Of a DNA stretch of 64,000 nt, positions 35,017-46,613 are shown piece after piece. The stretch covers positions 40,358,001 to 40,422,000 of the forward strand of contig CM067557.1 in NCBI GenBank assembly GCA_034509755.1. Direction: 5' to 3'. Every line of letters starts with the position of its first letter. Position 1 is the first letter of the stretch. The DNA is from Anisodus tanguticus. Its lineage: Eukaryota > Streptophyta > Magnoliopsida > Solanales > Solanaceae. Both the position numbers and the translations under genes were made by a program. The notes below the pieces were generated by a model. That model did no database searches, was not told the DNA's origin, and worked only from the letters and a program-made list of their open reading frames with translations.

Positions 35017-38000
35017 TGATATTCCTGTGGGGTCCAGCCCCATAATTTGAGGAGGAAAAGTCTTCCTCACCTGCAATAGTTGAAAGAGGCTGCAATTGTT
35101 GAATTGCAATTGTCAACAATTGGTGCTGCACTTGGTGAAATCAAGCAGTTTTTGCTGCTATAAAAGGAGCCCTTCGGCTTCTCATTTCAGTACACCAAAA
35201 CAAACACAATCATACAATAAGTTGTACAGAGAGTTTCTATAAAATAGGAAAAAATATTTTGTAGAGATTGTGAGATTAACATACTAGTGAGTGTGAGAGT
35301 TTTGAGTGTATTCCTCAAGTATTTGTCAAAACTTGAGAAGTTATTGTATACCTATTATTATTGTTATAGTGGAAGGTTTACCGTGGTTATTTTTCCACGA
35401 GATAATTTCTTGTCTTGTATTTAGTATTTTATTTACTATTCAAGAAATACTATTTACACTGAAATATATTCAGAAATACTGAGTATGCTCTGTGATTGCA
35501 GCTATGTTTGATCTTTCACATCAGAAAAGTATTTCGGGGTGTCCATCCTATTTTTTCCGCACATATTAACTCTGAAAGGAAATTGGAGTACTCTCCTTTT
35601 ATTCCCAACAAGTGGTATCAGGACAACCAGGTTACGGAGGTGGATTAAAAATGGAGGAATCATCGTCGTTTGGCGGTATGTTCAAATTGAACGGTTTAAA
35701 TTACACAATTTGGAAACCAAGCATGATGGATCTTCTCTACTGTAAGGATCTTTATTTGCCCTTATATGGTGATGAGTCCAAGCCAAAAGAAACAATTGAT
35801 GCTGACTGAAAAATCCGGCACAGAAAAACTGTAGGTTACATATGGCGCTTCATTGAGCACAATATATTCCATCATTTTGCAAATTAGGAAAATGCTGATA
35901 TTCTTTGGAAGAAAATAGAAGCTATGTTTAAGAGGAAAAATGTCTTAAACAGAGCTTCTATCATAAGAAGAATTGTTCGATTGCGATATGTGGAGGGTGC
36001 CAACATGTCGGAGCACCTAAATGCATAGTAGAGTCTTATTAACCAATCCATCAATATGAATATTACTATTGATGATGAAGTTGTAGCTTTATTGCTACTT
36101 AGTTCGTTGCCAGACAGTTGGGACACTCTTGTAGTGTTAATCAGCAATTCGGCTCCAAACGGAGCACTGACCTTGCAAACGGTCAAAGATTGTCTTCTAA
36201 ATGAAGAGTCCAGAAGAAAAGAGCAAAATCATTCTTTGAGTCAAAGGCGATGGTTGCTGAAAATAATGATCGAATGAGAAGTAAAAATAAAAATTGGCAA
36301 CATGCGAGAAACAAATCCATGGGGAAGTCTAAGCCTAGAAAAGACTTCAAATGCCATTATTACGGTGGTCCAAACCACTATGAGATAGACTGCAGAAAGA
36401 AGAAAAGAGATCAAAATCGTGGAAATAATGAAAACACGGAGAAAGACACGACAGTAGCTGCAGTTGATGGCGATATCATCATGGTTTACGATGATGTCCT
36501 TATGAGTATGTCATGCCAACAAACGGACTAGATCATAGATTCGGGTGTATCCTATCACATTACACCATATCGTGATATATTTGCATCCTATACTGGTGGT
36601 AACTTTGGAAAAGTTAGAATGGCTAACCAAGGTGTGACTGAAGTTGTTGGTATATGATACATTGTCTTGCTTACTAATACAGGATGTAATCTTATCTTGA
36701 AAGATGTTCGACATGTTCCTGATATCAGACTCAACATTAGTTTCATTGGCAAGCTTGACGATGATGGATACACCAACCACATCGGCGAAGGAAAGTGGAA
36801 GCTCAACAAAGGCTCACTTATTGCAGCAAGAGGTAGAAAACAAAATTTCTACTTGATGCATGCAAAGTTATCCAATAGATAGGTGAATACAGTTGCTAAA
36901 AATTCTTCCATTGAGCTATGTCACAAAAGACTCTGACATTTGAGCCAGAAAGACTTAGAAATTTTGTCCAAAAGAAACCTCATCCCTGAAGTAAAAGGTG
37001 AACACTTGGATACCTGTGTTAATTGTCTGGCCGGAAAATAACACAGAGTTGCATTCAAAAGCTTCTCTCCCTCAAAAAGAGCTCAACCTCTTGATTTAGT
37101 GCACACAGATCTGTGCTACATGAAAGACAGAACTCTTGGTGGTGCATTGTACTTCGCCACGTTCGTTGATGATTTTTCGAGGAAAGTCTGGTGCTTTGCT
37201 TTAAAAACCAAAGACCAAACATTTGAGGTCTTTAAGCATTTTCAAGCAAAAGTCGAGAGAGAAACTGGAAAGACACTGAAGTGTGTCCGTGCATACAACG
37301 GCGGTGAATATCAAGGCCCGTTTGAGCAACATTGTAAGAACCATGGTATCAAGCTTGAGAAGAGCGTCCCAAAGACCCCTCAACATAATGGCGTGGTAGA
37401 AAGGATTAACAGAACAATTTGTGAAAGAATCCTATGCATGCTATTACACTCCAAATTTTCAAAATCCTTTTGGGGTGAAGCTATAAGGATTGCAGTTTAT
37501 TTGATCAACCTTTCTCCACCAACTCTTCTGGACGGTGGCATCCCAGATAGAGTTTGGTCAGGGAAAGACGTTTCTTACAAATACTTAAGAGTATTTGGCT
37601 GCAAGGCTTTCGTACATATTTCAAAAGACGAAAGATCCAAACTTGATGACAAAACCAAACCATGTATCTTCTTGGGATATGACCATAAAGAGTTCGGCTA
37701 TAGATTATGGGATCCAGTTAACATGAAGGTTGTCAAAAGTAAGGATGTTGTATTCCTTGAAAATCAAGTTCATGATAAAGCCAAAGAGAAACCTGAATCT
37801 AATTCAAAAGTTCCTGTCAACGTAGATCCAGTTCCTTCACCAACGGTTCAGGATTACGGGGGAGATATCCAACCGGAGCATGATGATGCGGTTGATGATG
37901 AAGCAGGTGACAATCAAAATCCACCTACACAAGATGATGTCCCTCCAGTTAGAAGGTCGCCAGAGAAAGACAACCTTCTACTAGATATAGCCCACATGAA

Positions 38001-38648
38001 TATGTGATGCTTACCAATGGCGGAGTGCCACAAAGTTTTGCAGAAGCCACGTCACATGACCAACAAGAAAAGTGGTTAGAAGCCATGAAGGAGGAGATGA
38101 ACTCCTTACAAGAGAACTACACCTACGACTTAGTGAAGTTGCCAGTTGGAAAGAGACCACTGAAAAATAAGTGGGTCTACAAGCTGAAGTCTGAGGAACA
38201 TAGCTCACAACCAAGGTACAAGGAGAGACTGGTTGTGAAGGGTTTCAGTCAGAAGAAGGGTGTAGATTACAAAGAGATTTTCTCACCAGTGGTAAAGATG
38301 ACCTCAATCAGAGTTGTTCTCGCAATTGCTGCCAGTTTAAATCTAAAGATTGAACAACTTGATGTGAAGATGACATTCCTGCATGGAGATTTAGACAAAG
38401 AAATCTATATGGAGCAACCTGAAGGTTTCGAAGTCAAAGGGAAAGAAAACCTTGCATGCATGTTGAAGAAGAGCTTGTGTAGATTGAAACAAGCTCCTCG
38501 ATAGTGGTACATGAAGTTTGAATCGTTCATGTCGACCAATGACTACAACAGAAGCACCTCAGATCATTGTGTTTTTATCAAAAAGTTCATAGGAGGTAAT
38601 TTTATCATATTGTTACTCTACGTCGATGACATGCTAATTATAGGCCAT
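35017..38648 (+). mobile_element. Copia-E: 5' part of an LTR retrotransposon
   Basis: LTR about 35017-35610 (start inferred, end CCCAACA certain) with GCTATAAAAGGAGC at 35158, followed by PBS TGGTATCAGGAC at 35613. gag-PR-IN-RT follow in order until coding sequence ends abruptly just after YVDDMLIIGH near 38648. RNase H and the 3' LTR are missing; the sequence continues into the opposite-strand Copia-D. Confidence 0.85.
35651..38648 (+). pseudogene. Copia-E gag-pol, truncated
   Basis: Gag starts at ATG 35651 (MEESSSFGGMFKLNGLNYTIW). The knuckle at 36352-36393 reads CHYYGGPNHYEIDC: the second zinc-binding cysteine is tyrosine. A protease-like IDSGVSYHIT lies at about 36536. The integrase (37099-37740) is nearly intact, with VDDFSRKVWCF, TPQHNGVVERINRT and YLRVFGCKAFVHISK. 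RT starts at 38004 and includes EQLDVKMTFLHGDLDKEIYMEQPEGF, RLKQAPR and YVDD (38619-38630). A few stops only (35807, 36528, 36880, 38502), so it is less decayed than Copia-A and Copia-B. Confidence 0.87.
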
Positions 38649-41321
38649 AATGTCTGGTTTAAAAATACTCCGTTGATTACGAGTGATCGGTCTATGACTC
38701 AGTGGAGAATGGGGTGGATTTTGGGAGGAAATCGGATGGGATACAAGAGCCGAGGCAGAAGCATTGAAAATAGTAGCCAAGGCAAAAACATAAATCAAAG
38801 CTGGAACAGTGTCGGGATTGGGCTGAGCAACTGGCCCAAATGTCAATACTGGGGCAGAAACAATACTGGAAACAGTGGGAGATGGCGAAACAGTATGACC
38901 AGCAGGAAGTGGGCCCACTGGCGGAGTTTGGGTGCGCAAATCAGCCGATAAATGATGGATAAGTTACGGGGAGACCTCGTCATCTAAAAAGGTATACGAA
39001 CTAGGCACATGATTACTCACTTTAGATAAAGGAAATTGAGTTTCATAAAAAATAACATGGTGACTAATGATGATTTTATTAGAGGATAAATCAAAACATT
39101 TGTAACCACGATGATTAGATGGATAACCCAAAAACACACAAGCGGTAGACTGAGCTTGAAGTTTGTTAATAGTAGTTGACGGGAAAAACGGATAGCATAA
39201 ACACCCAAAGACTCTAAGATGGGAATACAAATGATTTTTATTATAGAGGAATTTAAGAGGAGATGCATCCAACCATTTGGTAGGAAAAATGTTAAGATAC
39301 GTAGCCATTTGTAGAGCATGATGCCAAAAGGAAGGGGGTACGGAAGCATGGACCAATAACGTGCGGGCAATATTATTAATGGTACGATTTTTTCTTTCGG
39401 CTTTTCCATTTTGTGAGAAAGTATGAGGGCAAGAGAAGCGAAAAACTATGCCATTAGTATCACAAAAATCCCGAAACAATCCATTATCATATTCTTTGCC
39501 ATTATCACATTGAATATTTTTTATTTCCCGGTCGAATTGGGTACGGATGAATGCTCTAAATTTTAAGAATGTGAAAAAAACTTGTGATTTTTTCACTAAT
39601 AGAAAGGTCCATAAAAAAATTAGAAAAATCATCCAAAATAGAACATAATAATGATGGCTTACATAACTTAAAACGGAAATGTCCATAAATCGCTATGAAT
39701 AATATCAAATGACATTAAAGTACGAGAAGTAGAGGCTACAAATGGTAATCTAACATGTTTTCCTAAAGGACATGATTGACAAATTGGAGTACTACGCGTA
39801 CCCTTACAGGAAATAAAATTGTTTTTATGCAAGGAAGAAATAATGGACGACCCCGGGTGACCTAAACGTGCATGCGATAAGAAAGGAGCTAGAGCTGCAA
39901 AAGTAGATGGCAAGGCTTGACTCGAGAGACTGGAGGCGGGCGTGATTGGATAAATATCTCCCCTACTATTACATCTCATGAGAGGTATCCCGTCTTGAAA
40001 TCCTTCACAGAAAATCCAAAAGGATCAAAATTAACCAAAACCTAATTATTAGTGGTGAATTTACGGACATACACCAAATTTTTAATTAAGTTAGGGGCAT
40101 GAAGGACATTTTTCAAGACAAGAGGCGGATGTGGGGAAGACAAAGTTGCATGACCATAACCATGAATTGGAATTGAGGTGCCATTACCAATAATTATGCC
40201 ACGATTTTTGCTCAAATTGGAATAAGACGAGAGAGTACCTTGGTCGGACGTCATGTGAGAAGTGGCGTCGGTATCTATGTACCAATTAACATCAGTGGGA
40301 TTTAATCCAAGTGTGTGCATAGCGCTTATATGTCGGTCAGAGTGGGGTCTGCTGCATGATGGGCCTGGGCAGGCCGAGGCCCAAGCATCCCTGCATGTTG
40401 CCCTGGCCCAGATCCTGGTCTCGGACTGAACTACTGCACTGGAAAATTGGGCCTGTTGGGAAATTGGGCCCAGTATCCCGGGTTAGCCGATGACGGCTAA
40501 TAAGGGACAATGGGCTAAGGGCCACCGGCCCAGTTCCAAGGCCATGGACCTAGGGCTGCAGCCAGTTGGATTGCGGCCCATTTCCCCAAGGTCCACCCCC
40601 GTTATTCCCACCTCGATTTCCGCCATTATTTTTTTGATTTTTACCTTTTTTGTCTCCACCGTTGTTGCGATTTTGACATGATTTGCACTTGTAGTCGTCT
40701 TTTTAGCCAAGCCGGCTTCTTCCAACGTAAGCATGGACCGGACTTGATAGAACTGTGGGAAAGGATTACTTTGACGAAGGAGAGTGCCAACTCCACTATA
40801 AGCCTCGGATATGCCAACAACCATCTGTAGAACAAGCCGATTATTGCTAACAGGCGCCCCAACGTTGCGGGGTTGGTCCGCCAACTCTTTCAGTCGTTTG
40901 CAATAGGCTGAGACGTTCGTAAATCTTCCATTTTAACATGAGAAAATTTCTGCTCAAGAGTAACATCACGGGAGTTTTTGTTATCTTGGAATATGGCACA
41001 CAACCTATTCCAAGTGTCCATCGCTGTAGCATCGGGTTCAAGAATTATTTGCAAGAGGTTCGTAGAGATTGTGGAATAAATCCACTGCAAAACGATAGCA
41101 TCAAGAGTAGTCTATAATATCGGGTCATCTTCTGGGGCAGTATCTTTGCCTGCGGCTGAGGGAATGATATGATGAAGAACTTGATGTGAACGGGCATGAA
41201 TTTTGAAAAGCTCTGCCCACGTCGCATATTGGACGTTTTCCATCTTAAGAACAATAGTGATGTGGTTCTTGATGGTAGAAACTGCAAGGGCATGATGGAA
41301 TGTGTTCTTTGATTTAGACAT
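38649..41321 (-). pseudogene. Copia-D gag-integrase remnant
   Basis: Gag starts MSKSKNTFHHALAVSTIKNH at 41321; it includes MENVQYATWAELFKIHARSH and LEPDATAMDTWNRL and is broken by frameshifts. Protease at about 40260 reads YIDTDATSHMTSDQ, with aspartate in place of the glycine of the DTG/DSG motif. Integrase at 39979-38964 has HARLGHPGSSIIS, CDNGKEYDNG, SQNGKAERKNRTINN and HLRVFGCLCYPFF. The Pro-rich linker (RTQTPPVGPLPAGHTVSPSP) follows. Dead by several frameshifts. Confidence 0.85.
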
Positions 41322-41472
41322 AACGAAATAACAATATGTGAAGAAGGGATTTGGAAGAAAAATTAGGGAGGAGAGGAGGTAATTAGGGCACAAATTCCGA
41401 GAGAGAAGCTCGAAAAATGAGGCAGCGGAAAAAAAGTCCATAAGATTTTGTGAACCTAGACTTCTGATACCA

Positions 41473-41773
41473 TGAAAGAAATAATCTCTTGATTATTTTC
41501 ATTAATGAAAGAGTATATATACAATTTACAATTTCCATAATATGGAAAATCTTATTCCTATTCTATTCCCAAAACCCTATTCTATTTGTACAAGAATTCT
41601 ACAATTATGGTAAGTGTACAATGCTAATTAAATACAACAACCTTCCCTAAAATAAGCCTCCAAACGGTGATATACATGGTTATATGTACCATGTATATCA
41701 CGGTCCAAATCAGCCGAATATCAGCCAAATATGGTAGCCGAATATCAGCTGAATATGGTATTTATTATAAACA
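41473..41773 (-). repeat. 5' LTR of Copia-D
   Basis: TG...CA in minus orientation. The U3 side carries short internal repeats (CAGCCGAATATCAGC at about 41711 and 41741). Confidence 0.75.
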
Positions 41774-43671
41774 ATTAACATGCATATAATCTATGATTTT
41801 ATCCTCCAATTTGCCAAACATTTTTAATGCTTTGAGATATTTGTCTTTGTTTTGCTTATGCTAGAAAGAGAAAAGAAATAACATAAAGGTAGAATCCAAG
41901 TCTACTGGTTTTAAGCAATCTTGGTAAGTGGTAGCATTATATGGTGTTGTTTTGAGAAGGGAACTGTAACAGATCTTTCAGCCATGGCTCTCCCCATCAT
42001 ACAAAATATTTTAGTCTTGACCTAACTTTAGCATACAAGAAATCCATCTATCCTATATTTGTACGCTATGTTGCTCGGACTTTTTACAAATTTAAGATGG
42101 TTGCATGCCACATTCTTCAAAGATAGCACATTTTTTAAGAATTCGACACAAGTACAACAATTTTGAAGAGCCCGAGCAACATAATTTGTATGATTAAACT
42201 TTACTTGATTTCATTACATGAGACCATATATTCTATTACTATTAGAGTTAGTGGCACTTCCTTCTGTTTGCTTCCCCGAATGCACCACTTTAGAGCTCTA
42301 CTTGTATCATGTAGGAGCTACTTCAATTCAAGCCAAATATCTATGCACCTAACTACCTAAGTTAGTGGCGGATGCGGCCCTTAGCCAGCGGAATCAACTG
42401 AATCCGGTATTTTCGATGCGGTAATATTATATCTACACTTAAAACTTTGAAAATCTAATTAATTTATCGTTAAATAATGCAAGGTAGAATAGCAATTTGT
42501 AGACTGCTGTTTGCAATTTTGAGAACTCTACAACAAGAGTATACACTAGGAAAGTATCAATTGTAAGTAAGATATAGTCCACCACTCATAAATGTAATTA
42601 CTTCCTATCTTAACTAAAGGAAAATTGGGATTAAAGACCCGTAAAATAGGATTACAAATATTCCCTAAAAACTCAAAGGATTACAAATATTCCCTAAAAA
42701 CTCAAAGGTGTAGTCTCGTGGTCAATGAAGTAGGTTGAGCACCATTTAAGATTTCAGGTTCAAATTTCAGCATCACCTCTGCTGGTGAGGTTAGCAAGTA
42801 TATCGTAGAACTAAAAGTATTCCCTAAAACATCCTGCAACACTGTGGACTATTTCAGCTACGAGAATATGATATCATTTGATACTCATTGCTACACAATT
42901 AGGACCCTCAAAATCGTCTATGCAATTGGAATTTAAATAGTGTTGGTCCTTATCATTTTAATCATTCAAAAAGGAACCAAGTTTTGCACATGGGAAGTTT
43001 CAACTTATGTCTCTAAATTTGATCAAATCAATACTTTGGCATCAAATGCTCTACAAAACGTTAGGTTTCTTTGCAATTTTGAGATTCTAATATACTAGAG
43101 GAATTTTTATTCCTAATTCATTTATTCTTTTTAGAAATAGGGAGGCGTTTATGCACCATCCAATAAATAATGTCTTGTTGGTTTAGATAGGCTAAGTTTT
43201 GATATCTACTAATAATTGCTCTAAACTATAGACAAGTCAAAAAAACATAAAAACAACAAAAGAACAGGAAACAAACAATACCCAGCAAAATGTGATTACA
43301 AATAAAGTGTAATAAAGAGGAAAATAACAGAAATACTCACCAAATAAAGAGGTCATAATACAAAAGAGTTATCAAAAGGAAATCTGGAGAATTCTGAGTA
43401 AAAAATGGAGTTCAGTGAAAAAAGAAATGGAAGTACACGTTTCAATAATGTAACACGTTTCAGAAAGCAATTATTTAAAATTACCGAAATGGCCCTAAGT
43501 ATAAACGTAGAATTCCAACAATAGCCTTGTTCGTAAATAAGAGTAATAAACTACTACAATCATAGTTTTCTTTAACAAATTCTCCAGCCCCCCTACTACA
43601 CTACAAAAAACCATCTCCACCCACCCTTTTCTTTTAGTGGATATATATTAGTCTAGAAATTAGCTCTCTAT
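41774..43671. other. Intergenic region
   Basis: Holds a MITE (42068-42183) and a 32-bp tandem repeat (42650-42712, GGATTACAAATATTCCCTAA twice). No gene recognised. Confidence 0.6.
42068..42183. mobile_element. Foldback MITE, 'TTGCTCG' family, intact termini
   Basis: Starts TATGTTGCTCGGACT and ends GAGCCCGAGCAACATA, a near-perfect 15-bp terminal inversion. About 116 bp, no coding capacity. Best-preserved copy of the family in the window. Confidence 0.75.
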
Positions 43672-43931
43672 GTAGGGGAAGAACGAGAACGGTTCGTCGT
43701 GCCAACGAGCTATCTTTCTCATCCATTGTTCAAGATTTTGTTGGAGAAAACTTACAACGAGTTTGGGTTTGAGCAAACAAGTGGATTGGTGGTGCCATGC
43801 AGTGTCAATGCATTTCAAGAAGTGGTTAATGTTGTGGAATGTTGCAATGGGAAGTTTGATTTTGGTGAGTTGGTGGAGGATAGATTGTTTTGTAACTTAA
43901 TTTGGATCACATTTCTAGTGCGACCATAGCA
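43672..43931 (+). pseudogene. SAUR-family gene fragment, 5'-truncated
   Basis: The open frame reads GEERERFVVPTSYLSHPLFK, LLEKTYNEFGFEQTSGLVVP and CSVNAFQEVVNVVECCNGKF, the conserved second half of small auxin-up RNA proteins (PTSYLxHPLF, plus a Cys-containing C-terminal part). The N-terminal half and start codon are missing, and the C-terminus runs on into LFCNLIWITFLVRP before the stop. SAUR proteins inhibit PP2C-D phosphatases to promote cell expansion; this copy is probably non-functional. Confidence 0.65.
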
Positions 43932-44071
43932 TGAAGAAATGGATCCAAGGATTTATGATTCTTTTATACAATGAGATTTAGTAGGGTTAGTTTTTTTTAA
44001 TACTTTTTGTAATACCTTATTGTTTTTTAGTAGGTCTAATTTCCTTTTTGTTGGGAATGGAAGAGTTTGAT

Positions 44072-44225
44072 CACTACAAGAAAAACACTATTTGTGACTA
44101 TTTTATGATTGAATTGATCATCATGTGTGATGGATTTATCACGATTTTATTCTTTTATCACAATAATGTTGTGATTCTCGAATTTGTGATAAATTCTCCA
44201 TCACAAAAATTGTTTTGTTTTTCTC
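44072..44225. mobile_element. CACTA-type transposon terminal fragment
   Basis: CACTACAAGAAAAAC is the typical CACTA (En/Spm) terminus. It is followed by many short subterminal repeats of the TTTGTGAT/ATCACAA type in both orientations. The matching TTTTTCTTGTAGTG end was not found. Confidence 0.6.
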
Positions 44226-44684
44226 GTAAAGGATAGAGCAAATGCAATACGATTATTTTAAAGGTAAATACTTATATATTCGGGTGTTTACTTCAAATCA
44301 ATGTATGTTCTATGACATGTGTTTGAACAGTGAGGAAGGGCTATGATTTGACCCACGCTCTAGCCCTCTTTCGCCGTCCAAGTTCCTTCTTGGTACTCTT
44401 GAATAAGGCAAGACTTTTCCTATTCCCTATCAAAAACACTTTCAGTAGAAAAATGAATTCGTCTCAAATCAAAAAAAAAGACTCCGCACCTTCAACTAAT
44501 TCAAGCAATTCAGTCGGTAAGAAATTCATATCACTGAACATTGGATTATATACAACCTCGTAAACATTACAACCAATCAATCGAGAGTCTTCTATATATT
44601 TAAAAACGTTCTATTTATTCTTGAACACATCTTACTAACACTAGACTTCTTCCCCCTTTCTTTTCGACTTTTTCTCTCTCCTTT

Positions 44685-44990
44685 TATTTGTATCGTTGGC
44701 CTTTATGGTAGAATCAGTTGGGGGACCTGAGAGGCAGTGGTTTACCATGCGGCGGATGTCGCAGTTCGAGTCCGCTTATGGTAGAATCAGTCGGGGGACT
44801 TGAGAGGCGGTGATTTACCATGCGACGGATGTCAGCGGTTCGAGTCTGCTTATCTCCAACTCGTGAACTTAGCCGATACAAAGTTTTATGATAGCACTCA
44901 ATTTTTTCGATTCGGCAGTTCGATCTATAATTTATCAGTCATGGACGTTGATAAGATCTATCCATTTAGCAGCACCTTAGGATGGATACA
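44685..44990 (+). other. Nuclear plastid DNA insert: trnA-UGC intron end, 3' exon and trnA-rrn23 spacer
   Basis: TATCGTTGGCCTTTATGGTAG, GGGGGACCTGAGAGGC and GTTTACCATGCGGCGGATGTC match the last part of the plastid trnA group II intron. GGCGGATGTC.GCGGTTCGAGTC then CGCTTATCTCC is the trnA 3' exon. CAACTCGTGAACTTAGCCG through TTAGCAGCACCTTAGGATGG is the spacer towards rrn23. Similarity starts and stops abruptly inside AT-rich nuclear DNA. It carries a 73-bp tandem duplication not present in plastid DNA as I know it. Not a functional tRNA: the 5' exon is absent. Confidence 0.85.
44704..44849 (+). repeat. 73-bp tandem duplication inside the plastid insert
   Basis: TATGGTAGAATCAGTTGGGGG at 44704 recurs at 44777 as TATGGTAGAATCAGTCGGGGG. 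Each unit ends in the trnA 3' exon sequence. The units differ at several sites. Confidence 0.88.
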
Positions 44991-45525
44991 TAATTATTGC
45001 TTAATCATGGTTAATTAATATATTTTTACTTCATTAAATAACTTAATCATGATAATTGAATTGATTTGATGTAAAATCCGATACAGAAAAGTATTTACCT
45101 CATTATTCGCAGAATGTTTTCTAAAGTACACTTTGTTTAGGGACTAATGTAGCTTATAAACTGCAATATTAGCTCAGACAACTTGTACTATAAATTGCGT
45201 TAAAAATTATACATTACCTCTATGTTAGTATTACGTGTTGACTTGGAGATAGGAAACTTGAGAAAAGTATCATTAGCAAGTGTACCATGTTTATATTTAC
45301 CATATTTAATGTTATATAATTATGGTAGAATTATAATTTCTTGTTGTATAAGGATTCTATATTGTACACCTATATATATTTTGTATTAATGAGAAAGGCT
45401 CCCCAAGGGAGATTAATACATTTTTACATGGTATCAGAGCGAGACCCATTTCAATTATTTGTTCACCGATGTTGGGCCCCAAATTATATCACGCTCCACT
45501 TAACAACGTCTGGGCGTGCGGGGAG

Positions 45526-45645
45526 TGTTAACAGTCTCACATCGGATATGAAATGGGAACATGTACTCCTTTTATGGACTTGGACAATCCTCACCCTACA
45601 AGCTAGTTTTTGGGGTTGAGTTAGACCCAATATCCATTCTTTACA
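45526..45645 (+). repeat. TRIM LTR, copy 4
   Basis: 120 bp, TGTTAACAGTCTCACATCG...TTCTTTACA. USE-like motif at 45534-45544 with one mismatch; TTTTATGG follows about 34 bp later. Confidence 0.82.
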
Positions 45646-45687
45646 AGTTGTCAGCTTAGGGTAACACAAACAATCGAAAATTCTAAG

Positions 45688-46440
45688 ATGGTCAATTGCA
45701 AGATCATGTCTACTCCAGTTGACTCTAAATCAAAGCTCAGTGCTTTGGATGGTAATCTAGTGTCAGATCCCACTCTATACAAGAGTCTTGGTGGAGCACT
45801 ACATTACCTTACTTTCACCAGACCTGATATTGCTTATGTTGTTCAGCATGTATTCTTATTCATGCATGCCCCCAGGGAGCCTCATTTTACGGCCCTCAAA
45901 TGTATCATTCGATATGTTAAGGGCACACTTGATTCTAGATTGCATCTCTACCCCTCAGCACCGACCATGTTGTTGTCATATACGGATGCTGATTGGGCAG
46001 GCTGTCCGGACACGCGACGATCCACCTCCGGCTATTGTGTGTTTTTAGGGGATAATCTCATTTCTTGGTCAGCCAAGAGACAAGCCACATTATCCCGTTC
46101 GAGTGCAGAAGCATAATACAGAGGTGTTGCTAATGTTGTTGCTGAGATCTGTTGGCTCCGAAACCTTCTTTTGGAGCTTCAATGTCCCCGCCGTAAGGCG
46201 TCTTTGGTCTATTGTGATAACATATCCGCTATATATCTATCTCATAATTCGGTTAAGCATCAGCTAACCAAGCACATTGAGATGGACATCCACTTTGTTC
46301 GTGAGAAGATTGCTCTCGGTCATGTCAAGGTATTGCATGTGCCTTCTTCATATCAATAAGTAAATATATTCACAAAGAGTCTTCTTAAACAACTCTTCCT
46401 AGACTTCAGATCCAGTCTCAGCGTCCGGCCTCCTCCCGCT
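45688..46440 (+). pseudogene. Copia-C RNase H remnant
   Basis: Reads CKIMSTPVDSKSKL, GGALHYLTFTRPDIAYVVQH, SYTDADWAGCPDTRRSTSGY, LISWSAKRQATLSRSSAEA, then a TAA where EY(R)G is expected, and goes on through LVYCDNISAIYLSHN and HIEMDIHFVREKI. Only the end of pol is present. Two stops (46116, 46359) disable it. Confidence 0.85.
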
Positions 46441-46454
46441 CCGACTGATGGGGG

Positions 46455-46613
46455 TGTATTAGTAAGTGTATCATGTTTATATTTATCATATTTAGTGTTA
46501 TGTAATTATGGTAGAATTAGGATCCCTTGTTGTATAAGGATTCCACATTATATACTTATATATATTTGGTATTAATGAAAAAACTCCCCAAGGGAGATTA
46601 ATACATTCTTACA
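46455..46613 (+). repeat. 3' LTR of Copia-C
   Basis: TGTATTAGTAAGTG...TACATTCTTACA, 159 bp, paired with the LTR ending at 45428. Confidence 0.75.

Larger units (their letters stand above)
38649..41773 (-). mobile_element. Copia-D: 5' part of an LTR retrotransposon (minus)
   Basis: On the minus strand: LTR 41773-41473 (TGTTTATAATAAATACC...TTTCTTTCA, 301 bp), PBS TGGTATCAGAAG at 41472, gag from about 41321, protease, integrase and the Ser/Pro-rich linker. The element stops near 38649, before RT, where it abuts Copia-E. RT, RNase H and one LTR are absent. Confidence 0.85.
45268..46613 (+). mobile_element. Copia-C/TRIM chimera (1.35 kb)
   Basis: Order: Copia LTR about 45268-45428 (...TTAATACATTTTTACA), PBS TGGTATCAGAGC at 45429, TRIM internal sequence, TRIM LTR 45526-45645, Copia RNase H region 45688-46440, polypurine GATGGGGG, Copia LTR 46455-46613. 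The two Copia LTRs are clearly paralogous (TAATTATGGTAGAATTA, CTCCCCAAGGGAGATTAATA). gag, PR, IN and RT are absent. The exact left boundary is unclear and no target duplication was found. Confidence 0.75.

Noticed and set aside
44777..44849. tRNA-Ala gene
   Set aside because: Only the 3' exon of plastid trnA is present, with mutations; the acceptor 5' half and intron start are missing.
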